Shown here one piece after another: positions 24,761 through 33,828 of a stretch of DNA of 64,000 nt. Origin of the DNA: Bacteroides thetaiotaomicron VPI-5482 (lineage in GTDB: Bacteria > Bacteroidota > Bacteroidia > Bacteroidales > Bacteroidaceae). The DNA is taken from positions 868,001-932,000 of the forward strand of contig NC_004663.1 in NCBI RefSeq assembly GCF_000011065.1, in the 5' to 3' direction. The position numbers were made by a program, and so were the translations under genes. Positions within the stretch are counted from its first letter, which is position 1; the number at the start of each line of letters is the position of its first letter. Under the pieces are notes generated by a model, which was given only the letters and a program-made list of their open reading frames with translations, was not told where the DNA came from and searched no databases.

Positions 24761-26726
24761 GACACAAAAGCGATTATTCGGCATTTCTGGTGCTATTGCT
24801 ACGGCAGCATTGATTGGTGGGCTGTTGGCTGGATGTATGGAAAAAGATCTGTACGATCCTAATTATGGAAAAGAACCTCTTCCGGACCCTAGCGAGTATT
24901 TCGGATTTGAAACACGTGGCGACGTGAAACTTTCAGTAAATTATGATTTGCCCGGACTTGTGGCTCTACTTGAAGTGTATGATGAAGACCCGATGGAAGT
25001 AGTGGACAATGTTCCGGTAAAGAAAGAAGGGGTTGAAGCTTTATTCAAAATTTTCACGGATGGAAATGGAAAATATGAAGGGAAAATGAATATTCCGACT
25101 TCTGTAGAGACTGTTTACTTGTATACATCAAGCTGGGGAGTACCCCGATGCGTAAAACTAGATATCAAAGATGGGATGGCTAGTTTTGATATGAGTAAAA
25201 AGGATTCTTCTACTGCCAATACTAAAGCGGTAACGCGTTCTTATGACTTTTCGAAAGGTAGCGTGCCGTATCTTATCAATTCCGGTGCTAATTTGTATTC
25301 ATTGTGTAAGTGGGGAGAAGGAGGAAATCTCACCTATATTTATAATAGTCAAACAGGAAAGCCAGACCCTATTAATAATGGATATGTAACACCTCAAAAA
25401 CAAGTGGGTAATGAATTGATTGGAAATCTTGTAGAACGTTTAAACTCTTTTTTCAAGCCATCCGGAGGTTCTGTTGACAACGCTTATTTGTATAAGGGAT
25501 CTGAAATCACTAATATTAATGTAACACAAGAGGGAACTACGTTAGATTTGGTCTTTCTTGACAGGGACGCTTCATTTAATAATTCATTTGGATATTATTA
25601 TTATAAAACAAGTGATGGAGTTAGTAACTCTAATATGAGGAAGTATATCGTATTTCCAAATGTTGCTTTTTCCGTATATAATGGAGCTTTATCTATTTTG
25701 AAGTGTGGAGATAAAGTACGTCTGCTCTTTTGGGGTGAGGATGGTAAACCAAGTGAAAAATTTCCGAAAGGATATACAGTAGGATGGTTTATATATGCAG
25801 ATGGGTATCATCAAAATGAGAATGAAATTGACATTACAAAACCATTAATAACTTCTAATGGGTATTCTAATGGTGGTTTCGTATCTGTAAAAGATGAAAA
25901 GAGTGGAAAAACCATTATTGGTGTGGAAGATGGAGCAAACAGAAGTTTTTGTGATCTACTATTTTATGTAGATGCTTCTCCGGAAAGTTCTATTGATAAT
26001 CCGAACAGACCCAATATCCCGAGTGATGATAAACCAATAGAAAAGCCGGATGCACAGGAGAACTTAAAGGGGACTTTAGCCTTTGAAGATATTTGGCCTG
26101 ACGGGGGAGATTATGACATGAACGACGTGATCGTAGAATATAATCGTGCCATATATTTCAACACAGAAAACATGATAAATAAGATTGTGGATACATTTAC
26201 GCCCACACACGACGGAGCGATGTATGATAATGCATTTGCTTATCAGATAGATGGAGGACAGTTTGGTAAAGTGACTTCAGATAAGGATATAAAAGTGGAG
26301 AGCGAAACGTCTTCTATTATTGTATTCCCAAGTGTAAAACAAGCTGTTAAGGGGAAAGTGGGTACATGTACGATAACCAGAACCTTTGAAAAGGCCACTT
26401 TTAATAAGGAGAATCTGAAGATATATAATCCGTACATTATAGTAAAATATGCGGCAGGGCAACAGAACCGGACGGAAGTACATCTGCCTAAATATTCACC
26501 GACATCTTATGCTGACAAATCGCTGATAGGTTCTAGTAAGGATGTCTATTACATTGATCGTGACGGAGCTTATCCGTTTGCCATCGATATTCCGATGTTG
26601 AATTTCATTCCGGTGACGGAGACGCATAACATTGATACGGAATATCCTTATTTCAAGAATTGGGCTGATTCTTGGGGATCAAAATCTACAGATTGGTACA
26701 AGAGATATCAGTCTCCCAAGAATTAA
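24759..26726 (+). CDS. LruC-domain lipoprotein
   Basis: 655 residues. A signal with lipobox ALIGGLLAGC (Cys at about 26) indicates an outer-membrane lipoprotein. Acidic residues right after the Cys (MEKDLYDPN) are compatible with surface export in Bacteroides. The region around residues 442-462 (AFEDIWPDGGDYDMND) is the hallmark of the LruC/DUF4842 group, an acidic calcium-binding-like motif seen in Bacteroidetes surface proteins and Leptospira LruC. Before it lies a DUF4114-like stretch (LLFYVDASPES). The middle is rich in Tyr, Asn and Gly, and locally AT-rich compared with neighbours. Function unknown, probably a surface adhesin or matrix protein. Confidence 0.82.
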   Translation: MTQKRLFGISGAIATAALIGGLLAGCMEKDLYDPNYGKEPLPDPSEYFGFETRGDVKLSVNYDLPGLVALLEVYDEDPMEVVDNVPVKKEGVEALFKIFTDGNGKYEGKMNIPTSVETVYLYTSSWGVPRCVKLDIKDGMASFDMSKKDSSTANTKAVTRSYDFSKGSVPYLINSGANLYSLCKWGEGGNLTYIYNSQTGKPDPINNGYVTPQKQVGNELIGNLVERLNSFFKPSGGSVDNAYLYKGSEITNINVTQEGTTLDLVFLDRDASFNNSFGYYYYKTSDGVSNSNMRKYIVFPNVAFSVYNGALSILKCGDKVRLLFWGEDGKPSEKFPKGYTVGWFIYADGYHQNENEIDITKPLITSNGYSNGGFVSVKDEKSGKTIIGVEDGANRSFCDLLFYVDASPESSIDNPNRPNIPSDDKPIEKPDAQENLKGTLAFEDIWPDGGDYDMNDVIVEYNRAIYFNTENMINKIVDTFTPTHDGAMYDNAFAYQIDGGQFGKVTSDKDIKVESETSSIIVFPSVKQAVKGKVGTCTITRTFEKATFNKENLKIYNPYIIVKYAAGQQNRTEVHLPKYSPTSYADKSLIGSSKDVYYIDRDGAYPFAIDIPMLNFIPVTETHNIDTEYPYFKNWADSWGSKSTDWYKRYQSPKN

Positions 26727-26784
26727 GAAACAAAAACAATTTCGATATATAACTGTGACACGACTTTGTGTTCTGATTTGATCC

Positions 26785-26827
26785 GGTCCCGGTGTACTTC
26801 AAGCGAGAAGATACCGGGACCTTTTTT
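26785..26827 (+). terminator. Intrinsic terminator
   Basis: A perfect 9-bp GC-rich stem GGTCCCGGT/ACCGGGACC (26785-26793 and 26813-26821) is followed by six T residues. It ends the LruC lipoprotein transcript. Confidence 0.85.
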
Positions 26828-26959
26828 GTTTATTTGTATACAAATATTTCGGGAGTAAAGAAATGATGATGAAAATACCGGCTTGATTATTGCTTTTCCT
26901 TACATTCAATTTCGGTGGTTGGAATCTATTCAGTACCTTTACCGAAAATTAGAGGAAAC

Positions 26960-29506
26960 ATGGAAAATAATCCTGAACTACAACTAGCTTGGCAGTTCAT
27001 TGAAAATACAGGCACGCATCTGTTTCTTACCGGAAAAGCCGGAACCGGAAAAACTACATTTCTAAAACGATTGAGAGAACATACCCCCAAGCGCATGGTC
27101 GTATTGGCTCCAACAGGAATCGCAGCTATCAACGCCGGAGGGGTGACGATTCATTCATTCTTTCAGTTGTCTTTTGCTCCGTTTGTGCCGGAAACGACTT
27201 TCAATTCTGCCAAGATGCACTACCGTTTCAGCAAAGAGAAACGGAATATTATCCGCAGCATGGATCTGCTTGTTATCGACGAAATCAGTATGGTACGTGC
27301 AGATTTGCTGGACGCTGTGGACGCGGCTTTACGTCGTTATCGTGACCGTGAAAAACCTTTCGGAGGTGTGCAGTTGCTGATGATCGGCGACTTGCAACAG
27401 TTGGCTCCTGTGGTAAAAGACAATGAATGGGAGCTACTGAAGAATCATTACGAGACTCCATATTTTTTTGCCAGCCGTGCACTGAAGGAAACGGTGTATA
27501 TGACCATTGAACTAAAGAAAGTCTACCGTCAGAGTGATACTTTCTTTCTTTCTCTTCTGAACAAGATACGCGAAAATAAAGCAGATGATGAAGTGTTGAA
27601 CGAATTGAATCGTCGTTATCAGCCCGGTTTTCGTCCACGGAAAGAAGAAGGGTATATCCGACTGACAACGCATAACTATCAGGCCCAGCAGGTGAACGAC
27701 CGTGAACTGGCATCACTGTCTGGACGGGCTTATAGTTTTCGGGCGGAGATAGAGGGAAATTTTCCTGAGTACTCGTACCCTGCGGATGAAGTGCTTACAG
27801 TCAAAGAAGGAGCACAGATCATGTTCCTTAAGAATGACGTTTCATCAGAAAAACGTTACTATAACGGCATGATAGGCGAAGTGATGAGTGTTGACGAAAA
27901 AGGAATGTCCGTACGTGGAAAAGACAGTAGTGATGTCTTTCAGTTGTTGCCCGAAGAATGGGGGAATTATAAGTATGTGCTGAACGAAGAAACGAAGGAG
28001 ATCACGGAAGAAATAGAAGGTGTGTTCCGGCAATATCCCATCCGTCTGGCGTGGGCTATCACGATTCATAAGAGTCAGGGTCTGACGTTTGAGCGGGCGA
28101 TTATCGATGCTCGTAACTCTTTTGCTCATGGGCAGACGTATGTAGCATTGAGCCGTTGCAAGACTCTGGAAGGAATGGTGTTGGAGACTCCTTTGCGTAG
28201 GGAGGCGATAATCAGCGATAGCATTGTAGATAATTTCACAAGAGATGTGGAACAGAATAAACCGGGGAGCAAGCAGTTGAACGACATGCAAAAGGCTTAT
28301 TTCTATGATCTGTTGAATGATTTATTTAATTTCTATTCGCTTGAGCAGGCTTATAAGCGGTTGCTCCGGATGATGGATGAAGAGCTTTATAAACTTTATC
28401 CGAAGTTGCTTGCCGAGTATAAAGAACTGGCTCCGCATCTCAAAGAGAAGGTGGTGGAAGTTTCCAATCGCTTTCGTAATCAATATACGCGTCTGATTAA
28501 CGGGAATGAAAATTATGCCGGAAATGAGGAGCTACAGCAAAGGATTCATTCTGGTGCTACTTATTTCTGTGAAGCATTGCTTCCTGTCCGGGCGCTGTTT
28601 GACAAGACCAGTATGCCTCTTGATAATAAAGAGTTGCGGAAACAACTGAATGAACGTTTGCAGGCATTGGACGATGCTTTATGGATTAAAGAGTCTTTGC
28701 TGGATGCGATGCGGACGGAGAAATTTATGGTAACGGATTATCTGAAACGGAAGGCGAAAGTGATGTTAAGTCTCGAAGGGGAAACTGCTTCTTCCGGTTC
28801 TTCTACCAAGGCTCCGAAGGAGAAAAAAGAACGGAAAGAACGCACTCGCAGCAATTCAGGAAAGGTGAAAGTAGAAGTTCCGACGGATATTCTGCATCCG
28901 GAACTTTATCGTGCTCTGTCGGAATGGAGAACGGCAAAGACGCGCGAAGTGAATATGCCGGCTTATGTGATCATGCAGCAAAAGGCATTGATGGGTATTG
29001 TGAATCTGTTACCGGATACACCGGTAGCTTTGGAAGCGATACCTTATTTCGGTGCGAAAGGAGTGGAGAAGTACGGACTTGAGATCTTGGGCATTGTGCG
29101 CAAATATATGAAGGAGAACAAACTGGAACGACCGGAGATCTTTACTTCTGTTTCGGGGAAAGAGGATGCAAGGGAAAGAAAGCTGGATGCACAGCATAAT
29201 GAGGAGAAAGAGAAGAAGAAAGATTCAAAGCTGGTGAGTTATGAAATGTTTTGCCAGGGGATGACGATAGAAGAGATAGCCAAAGCTCGTGATTTGGTGA
29301 CAGGAACGATTGCTACTCATCTGGAACATTATCTCCGTGAAGATAAAATAAAGTTGGAACAGGTAGTGACAGCGGACAAGATAAAGAAGGTCCGGACTTA
29401 TCTGGAGACCCATGAATTTATGGGAGTGGTGGCTATTAAAGCTGCATTGGGAGATGACGTTTCTTACGCTGATATTCGTTTTGTGTTGGCGACGGCGGGG
29501 CATTAA
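26960..29506 (+). CDS. Pif1/RecD-like DNA helicase with HRDC and HTH domains
   Basis: The start was chosen at the ATG at 26960 (848 residues). A GTG 15 codons earlier is less likely. Superfamily 1B helicase motifs: Walker A GKAGTGKTTFLK (about 25-36), VLAPTGIAAINAGG, Walker B LVIDEISMV (about 103), GDLQQLAPV, and the C-terminal WAITIHKSQGLTFERAIID (about 362). Then come a helical linker and a basic segment (KEKKERKERTRSN, about 625). An HRDC-like domain (LYRALSEWRTAKTREVNMPAY) follows, with a C-terminal HTH of the RecQ/HTH_40 type (MFCQGMTIEEIAKAR...TIATHLEHYL). The HRDC and HTH tail resembles RecQ, on a Pif1-type motor. It probably acts in recombination, replication-fork or G-quadruplex processing. 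Transcribed alone. Confidence 0.88.
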   Translation: MENNPELQLAWQFIENTGTHLFLTGKAGTGKTTFLKRLREHTPKRMVVLAPTGIAAINAGGVTIHSFFQLSFAPFVPETTFNSAKMHYRFSKEKRNIIRSMDLLVIDEISMVRADLLDAVDAALRRYRDREKPFGGVQLLMIGDLQQLAPVVKDNEWELLKNHYETPYFFASRALKETVYMTIELKKVYRQSDTFFLSLLNKIRENKADDEVLNELNRRYQPGFRPRKEEGYIRLTTHNYQAQQVNDRELASLSGRAYSFRAEIEGNFPEYSYPADEVLTVKEGAQIMFLKNDVSSEKRYYNGMIGEVMSVDEKGMSVRGKDSSDVFQLLPEEWGNYKYVLNEETKEITEEIEGVFRQYPIRLAWAITIHKSQGLTFERAIIDARNSFAHGQTYVALSRCKTLEGMVLETPLRREAIISDSIVDNFTRDVEQNKPGSKQLNDMQKAYFYDLLNDLFNFYSLEQAYKRLLRMMDEELYKLYPKLLAEYKELAPHLKEKVVEVSNRFRNQYTRLINGNENYAGNEELQQRIHSGATYFCEALLPVRALFDKTSMPLDNKELRKQLNERLQALDDALWIKESLLDAMRTEKFMVTDYLKRKAKVMLSLEGETASSGSSTKAPKEKKERKERTRSNSGKVKVEVPTDILHPELYRALSEWRTAKTREVNMPAYVIMQQKALMGIVNLLPDTPVALEAIPYFGAKGVEKYGLEILGIVRKYMKENKLERPEIFTSVSGKEDARERKLDAQHNEEKEKKKDSKLVSYEMFCQGMTIEEIAKARDLVTGTIATHLEHYLREDKIKLEQVVTADKIKKVRTYLETHEFMGVVAIKAALGDDVSYADIRFVLATAGH

Positions 29507-29527
29507 AAAACTCATTTTAATAAAAAA

Positions 29528-29585
29528 ATAATGTCCGAAAAGCTACTGACAGAATGATAGGTCAGATATGCTTTTCGGACATTAT
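29528..29585. terminator. Long hairpin between convergent genes
   Basis: ATAATGTCCGAAAAGC (29528-29543) pairs perfectly with GCTTTTCGGACATTAT (29570-29585). An inner CTGAC/GTCAG stem lies in the loop. A-rich sequence on the left supplies a T-run for the minus-strand lysine exporter transcript. Confidence 0.7.
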
Positions 29586-29604
29586 GGTATGATGGGGTAC
29601 AGAG

Positions 29605-30225
29605 TTATAAGTTACAGAAGAAAGAAACGAATACAGGCACGCTGATATCGATCAGAATACCATGCAAAATAGCGATAGGAATCATTTCTTTTCCCGAATA
29701 TCTGCTGATGGAAGGTAATAATACATCCATTGAGTTGACTCCTGCCGCTGAAATGGGAGCAAGTTTCCCGAAATACTTCTTGATAAGCGGTGTACCCAAA
29801 AGTGCCATCATTTCGCGAAAGATATTAGTCAGCAGGGCAATGGTACCCAGCTCTGTAGCCAACTGTATTCCGATGGTCGGTTCCTTGAACTGAGTGATCA
29901 GGATGGAAGACAGCGAATAATAGGCGAATCCGCTTCCTACTGCCATACAGTCGAATACACTCCATTGACTTAGCAAAATGCTTGCCAAGGCAGAAAACAA
30001 CAATGTGCCGGTAATGGTACCCAATGGAATCAGCAGCATTTTCGGGTGCAAATGTGAGATGATCGCTTTCAGGTTCTTATTGGAACCGATGCTGATTCCT
30101 ACTTGCAGCATCAACGCATATAGTATATACATGGAAACAGTATGTGTGTCGAACTGGAATTTATTAAAAACTCCCATGATACAGCCTACACAGAAAAATA
30201 CGATAACGATGAGACTTCCTTTCAT
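29605..30225 (-). CDS. LysO-type lysine exporter, C-terminal (DUF340) subunit
   Basis: 206 residues, all membrane, about six helices. It corresponds to the second part of E. coli LysO/YbjE: VGISIGSNKNLK, GSGFAYYSLSSILITQFKEP, ELGTIALLTNIFREM, and APISAAGVNSMDVLLPSI. LysO exports lysine and the toxic analogue thialysine. Here the protein is split into two genes, and this one overlaps the N-terminal gene by 4 bases (ATGA), a sign of coupled translation and probable complex formation. Function by family, substrate not proven in Bacteroides. Confidence 0.85.
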   Translation of the reverse strand: MKGSLIVIVFFCVGCIMGVFNKFQFDTHTVSMYILYALMLQVGISIGSNKNLKAIISHLHPKMLLIPLGTITGTLLFSALASILLSQWSVFDCMAVGSGFAYYSLSSILITQFKEPTIGIQLATELGTIALLTNIFREMMALLGTPLIKKYFGKLAPISAAGVNSMDVLLPSISRYSGKEMIPIAILHGILIDISVPVFVSFFCNL

Positions 30226-30500
30226 TGTTTACCTCCTTTCTTGAAAAATAGTTGTAACACAAGCCGGGCAGCCAACAAGCTCCCTAATACGCCGGATACG
30301 GCAAGAATGATCGCCTGCCATCCAAACTTACCGAGATTATTCACAATCAGGCTATTAGAGCCAATGGATACTCCAAGGATAAAGAGTAACAGGAATATTG
30401 TAAGAGAAATTGTCTTTTCAGTCTTTTGTAAGATACTCCAGTTACGTAATCCGTATCCGATACCGATTCCCAAAAACATGGTAGATATAATAGAGAACAT
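30222..30500 (-). CDS. LysO-type lysine exporter, N-terminal subunit
   Basis: 92 residues with three predicted helices. It begins MFSIISTMFLGIGIGYGLRN and contains FLLLFILGVSIGSNSLIVNNLG, which parallels the ILGxxxGSN repeat of the other subunit. E. coli LysO carries both parts in one chain of about 300 residues. The two-gene arrangement with a 4-base overlap is therefore a split form rather than a frameshift. The basic tail FFKKGGKQ suggests a cytoplasmic C-terminus. A long leader and a canonical promoter lie upstream. Confidence 0.85.
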   Translation of the reverse strand: MFSIISTMFLGIGIGYGLRNWSILQKTEKTISLTIFLLLFILGVSIGSNSLIVNNLGKFGWQAIILAVSGVLGSLLAARLVLQLFFKKGGKQ

Positions 30501-30513
30501 ATTGTAATATATT

Positions 30514-30726
30514 TTAGTTGGTTAGGTTAAACAATTCATAAATAGCATAGATAATCCCCAAAAAGACATACATCTTATTGACAATCAGATGGAAATACTG
30601 TCTGTGAGTAACGAAATAAGTCAACAGGCAGTTAGGGGTAAGAATGAGTAAGGGGAATTTAGATGAATCCGCTGAACCAATGTACATGCACGCAACATGA
30701 CGTGCAGAAATTGGGAATTTCCGCAT
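30514..30726 (-). CDS. Possible small upstream ORF in the lysine-exporter leader
   Basis: 70 codons from ATG at 30726, ending 13 bases before the LysO N-terminal gene, inside its predicted 5' leader. The C-terminal part MYVFLGIIYAIYELFNLTN looks like a membrane peptide and has its own ATG. The N-terminal part (ARHVACMYIGSADSSKF) is unlike known domains. It may be a real small protein, a regulatory leader peptide, or chance. Codon use cannot settle it by eye. Confidence 0.3.
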   Translation of the reverse strand: MRKFPISARHVACMYIGSADSSKFPLLILTPNCLLTYFVTHRQYFHLIVNKMYVFLGIIYAIYELFNLTN

Positions 30727-30789
30727 GAAATATAAGGGCGTTATGTAATTGTAATGTTTGATTCATCTTCTGGTTCTTTAATTCGGGTG

Positions 30790-30820
30790 CAAAGATAAGA
30801 ACTTATTGCATATTTTCAAA
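30790..30820 (-). promoter_or_regulatory. Promoter of the lysine-exporter genes
   Basis: On the minus strand TTTG (30817-30820), 19 bases, then TATCTTTG (30790-30797), an exact match to the Bacteroides consensus. Transcription would start near 30783, leaving a leader of about 280 bases before the first exporter gene at 30500. Confidence 0.75.
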
Positions 30821-31029
30821 ATAAATATGCAATAATTAGAATGGGAAAGGTAGCTGAAACTAGGAATAGAATGTAGTAAAAACTTGGTTATGTAGACCTT
30901 AACCTTTATATATTATGTGTTTATATCATTTTTATTTAGTTGCCAGTTCGATGCCTGAGTCAAATTTCTATGTTGTGTAGAGCACATACTTTTATTTGTG
31001 CAAACAATCTGATTAATAGGATTTGTCGG

Positions 31030-31938
31030 TTAATGTTTCCACTCCATGAGGATGTCTTTCAGCTTTCGTGGCTGGTAACCAAGTATAGTCCGGGCTTTTG
31101 CTATACTCATCCCACTGAAACGGGGACGGGGAGTAGCTTCTTGCATTTCTTCTGTTGTGGCAGGGTGAACGAGCGAACGGTCCAGCTTCATGTAGTCTGC
31201 TACCTGAAAAGCAATTTCTGCGATGGTCAGGCATTCCTCGCCACAGATATGAAAAATTCCGTTTGCGGCATTTTCTACCAGGTGTTGTACTCCGGCTGAT
31301 ACGTCACCTACATAGGTGGGCGTGCGCCATTGATCTGATACGACACGGATTTCTTGTCCTGCATTCAAACGATTCATCACCAGTTGCACGATGTTTCCAT
31401 GTTGTCCCGGCAATGCTTTTCCGTAGACAATCTCTACGCGGGCAATAGCATAGTTACTACAGATTTCAGTCACTTTCTCTTCTCCTTTCCATTTGGTGAA
31501 ACCGTAATAGTTGACGGGAGCAGGGAGACTTTTTTCTGTATAAAGCTGTCCGGACTTCTCGTCTATCTTTCCGTCAAAGACGAAGTCTGTAGATAAATGA
31601 ATGAACCGGCTTTTGTAACTTTCGCAAAGATGTGCCAATTGTTCTACTGCCGTAACATTTGTTAGCCAGGCTTCTTCGTGATGCGTTTCGCAATAATCGG
31701 GGACGGATAAGGCGGAACAGTTGATGACTACATCGGGTTGTACGTCTTTAAAAAGTTGCTTTACGACTGCTTCATCCCGTATATCTGTGGTGATGAAATG
31801 ATAGTTGCCTCCATTCTTCGGAAGGATATCCGGATGCAGGGAACATCCTGTTACCTTATATTGTGCCTTGCTCGACAGGTCATTCAGTATTTGGCGTCCG
31901 GTGAATCCATTGGCACCGATAATTATTATATTCTTCAT
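31030..31938 (-). CDS. RmlD-like NAD(P)-dependent sugar-nucleotide reductase (SDR)
   Basis: 302 residues. The Rossmann start IIIIGANGFTGRQIL, the DVVINCSALSVPDYCE segment, STDFVFDG, and the catalytic pair of YYGFTKWKGE (YxxxK) match the RmlD/dTDP-4-dehydrorhamnose reductase group of extended SDRs. SDQWRTPTYVGDV is also typical. It is a lone gene and not in a rhamnose cluster, so the true substrate may differ from dTDP-4-keto-rhamnose. A perfect consensus promoter lies at 32035-32065, about 90 bases upstream of the start. Confidence 0.85.
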   Translation of the reverse strand: MKNIIIIGANGFTGRQILNDLSSKAQYKVTGCSLHPDILPKNGGNYHFITTDIRDEAVVKQLFKDVQPDVVINCSALSVPDYCETHHEEAWLTNVTAVEQLAHLCESYKSRFIHLSTDFVFDGKIDEKSGQLYTEKSLPAPVNYYGFTKWKGEEKVTEICSNYAIARVEIVYGKALPGQHGNIVQLVMNRLNAGQEIRVVSDQWRTPTYVGDVSAGVQHLVENAANGIFHICGEECLTIAEIAFQVADYMKLDRSLVHPATTEEMQEATPRPRFSGMSIAKARTILGYQPRKLKDILMEWKH

Positions 31939-32034
31939 GGGCTGTTTTATAGTCGTTCGTTTCAGTCATATGAGTTTTTCTCAGTCACATGAGTGAGTTT
32001 CGGTTCAGAAATGGCTTTTCTATATTTATTTTCA

Positions 32035-32065
32035 CAAAAGTAGAAAATAATTTTAGTTACGCAAA
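32035..32065 (-). promoter_or_regulatory. Promoter of the RmlD-like gene
   Basis: On the minus strand TTTG (32062-32065), 19-base spacer, TACTTTTG (32035-32042). This fits the TTTG/TAnnTTTG consensus exactly. The predicted start is near 32028. Confidence 0.7.
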
Positions 32066-32100
32066 TAGATTTCGTAGTTCCCTTTTTCTTTTGCTCTTTT

Positions 32101-32259
32101 GCGAATTTAAGCATATCATTATCAGGTCCGATGCGCATGCCGGATGGATTGGATGAAGTACCGGGAGCTTACAAAGATATTGCGCAGGTAATTGCTAATG
32201 AGCGGGATTTAGTGAAACCTTTGGTGGAATTGGCGCCTATGGCGGTGATCAAAGGATAA
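32101..32259 (+). pseudogene. rtcB: rtcB remnant (3' end of an RNA ligase gene)
   Basis: A plus-strand frame of 53 codons ending at the TAA at 32257-32259 reads GPMRMPDGLDEVPGAYKDIA, then QVIANERDLVKPL and ending PMAVIKG. This is the recognisable C-terminus of RtcB tRNA/RNA ligases (AYKDI...DLV...P...IKG). Nothing upstream in this frame matches the roughly 400-residue remainder, and the region before it is the promoter of the minus-strand reductase. I read it as a truncated relic. The stop codon is intact and the frame undamaged, so decay or rearrangement may be recent. It abuts the first 183-bp repeat by 20 bases. Confidence 0.7.
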
Positions 32260-32278
32260 AATTAGCTGACGAGATGAG

Positions 32279-32461
32279 GTATGGACATAAAAAAAGGAGC
32301 AACGCCTTGCTCCAACCTTTGTTAACCTTAAATCTAATACTATGAAAAACACATTGCAAAGATACGGACTTCTGCGAACTTTGCAAATTATCCAAGAATA
32401 ATAGTATGTTTTATAACATTGATTAAGAATTTGAATTCTCAATTCTATTTTTATTAAGAGA
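32279..32461. repeat. 183-bp direct repeat, copy 1
   Basis: Matches 33829-34011 at 179 of 183 positions. It contains, on the minus strand, a perfect promoter (TTTG at 32384-32387, 19 bases, TATCTTTG at 32357-32364). About 60 bases on there is a terminator hairpin GGAGCAA/TTGCTCC with a T7 run (32289-32313). It lies just downstream of the C11-protease lipoprotein gene; copy 2 is upstream of it. Confidence 0.9.
32289..32350 (-). ncRNA. Candidate short RNA from repeat copy 1
   Basis: The predicted transcript of about 62 nt runs from the start site implied by the TATCTTTG box (near 32350) to the T-run after the GGAGCAA-GGCG-TTGCTCC hairpin. No sizeable ORF fits inside. Expression is not known; the call rests on promoter and terminator geometry and on conservation with copy 2. 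Confidence 0.4.
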
Positions 32462-32484
32462 TTTCCTGATCTTATCTTTTGTTC

Positions 32485-33666
32485 TTAATGAGTAGCTGCA
32501 TACCATGCTGTTTCTTCTTTTTTTGAGGCCAGCGAGTGCGTACTTGGATCGGAGATTGTAATACCGGAGAAGGTATTGATTTTCACTTCTCCTCTGCTCA
32601 TCGAATAGAAATATTCTGTATTTCTTTTGAATGGCACCGTACGATTGAGCTGTTCGTTGAATCGTGCCACTAGAGTTTCATCAGGGCATAATTTTGAAAC
32701 ATAGTCACCATAGTCAAAGAAGATAACCGGATAATATCCGTCCAGTCTCTGTAAAGAACTGGTTAGTGAAGGATCAAAAGTATATCGATGATTAATTTCT
32801 TTCATAATAGTTGCCAGGTTATCAAGTTCTGAGCAATCAGTGACAGCGATTGTTCCGCAGGGTGTGCTATAAGTGGAATAAAAAGAGTAAAAACCGTCAC
32901 AGATACCGGCATAATCTACTTTCCCAATTAGATACTGACCTATCTCGGCGTATGGCATACCATACGCCATCACTTCACTTGTAGATCCTATCAGATAATC
33001 AGTCACATCTTTGAGAGCGTAGGCTACTTCAATGCTTGACATATAGCAGTCGTCAAAGAGTATATATTCCATTTTAAGTCCGGCATTGGATATTCCTTTG
33101 GCAAGTGTGGTTATATCAGTCTGATATTGGGCATTTAATCCTCCGAAGTAGCGTGTCATTGGTACATTTTCGTATTCCCAGTGCATTTTGGTACGAAGAC
33201 CGCTACGTGATTTAGAATTTGATACGGGTATCCATCCCATGCCATGACAGCCGATAACCATCGAATAGCGTTTGGTGGGAGAGTAGCGTTGCACATCATT
33301 TAGGATGGATGTGATACCTTCTGCTGTGGTATATGCAGGATCTGTATAGTTCTTTAGAGTTTTATGCACACTCTTGCCATTCTCATAAGCGAGTTCAAAA
33401 AGAGTGGCTTTCGTTGCTGTGGTACACATGAAAATGATTATCCGTTCATCCTTCAAGATATTCTTTTCAACTACACTTTCAAGGTCGCTGATGTTCTGAT
33501 AGAAATTGGATGTGAGATTATCAGACCAGGGGAGATACATGAATACCGTTTGTTCTGTAGGTACCGGAACTGGCTCTTCCTTTTCGCACGAAGTCATGCC
33601 AAAAGAAAGGAATAGTACGATGATAACTGATTTAATCAAATGGTGATATTTCCGCTCTGTCTTCAT
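32485..33666 (-). CDS. Clostripain-family (C11) cysteine protease, lipoprotein
   Basis: The start was set at ATG 33666 (393 residues), because it gives a lipoprotein signal, VIIVLFLSFGMTSC, with Cys at about 27. A longer frame reaching 33945 runs through the repeat's promoter and is not credible. The catalytic dyad of family C11 is visible: His in VIGCHGMGWIP and Cys in ILFDDCYMSSIEVA. A following acidic region (CEKEEPVPVPTEQ) links the anchor to the protease. C11 enzymes cut after Arg or Lys, and Bacteroides members include fragipain. The lipid anchor suggests action in the outer membrane or at the surface. It is bracketed by the two 183-bp repeats. Confidence 0.88.
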   Translation of the reverse strand: MKTERKYHHLIKSVIIVLFLSFGMTSCEKEEPVPVPTEQTVFMYLPWSDNLTSNFYQNISDLESVVEKNILKDERIIIFMCTTATKATLFELAYENGKSVHKTLKNYTDPAYTTAEGITSILNDVQRYSPTKRYSMVIGCHGMGWIPVSNSKSRSGLRTKMHWEYENVPMTRYFGGLNAQYQTDITTLAKGISNAGLKMEYILFDDCYMSSIEVAYALKDVTDYLIGSTSEVMAYGMPYAEIGQYLIGKVDYAGICDGFYSFYSTYSTPCGTIAVTDCSELDNLATIMKEINHRYTFDPSLTSSLQRLDGYYPVIFFDYGDYVSKLCPDETLVARFNEQLNRTVPFKRNTEYFYSMSRGEVKINTFSGITISDPSTHSLASKKEETAWYAATH

Positions 33667-33828
33667 TGTTTTGTCAGGATTAAAGTTACTTCTTGATATA
33701 TAACGTAAAAAGAGCACTTTTTGATTTATATATTCAGAATATAATCTGAATGTATCCTTTTCAAGTGTTACTGCAAATCTACTGAAAAATAACGTAATTC
33801 TACTATATACGAAAGTCCAATAGCTCAC

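Noticed and set aside
30500..30783. Lysine riboswitch ahead of the lysine exporter genes
   Set aside because: Read on the minus strand, the conserved junction and loop sequences of the L box were not found; only the unassigned long leader is reported.
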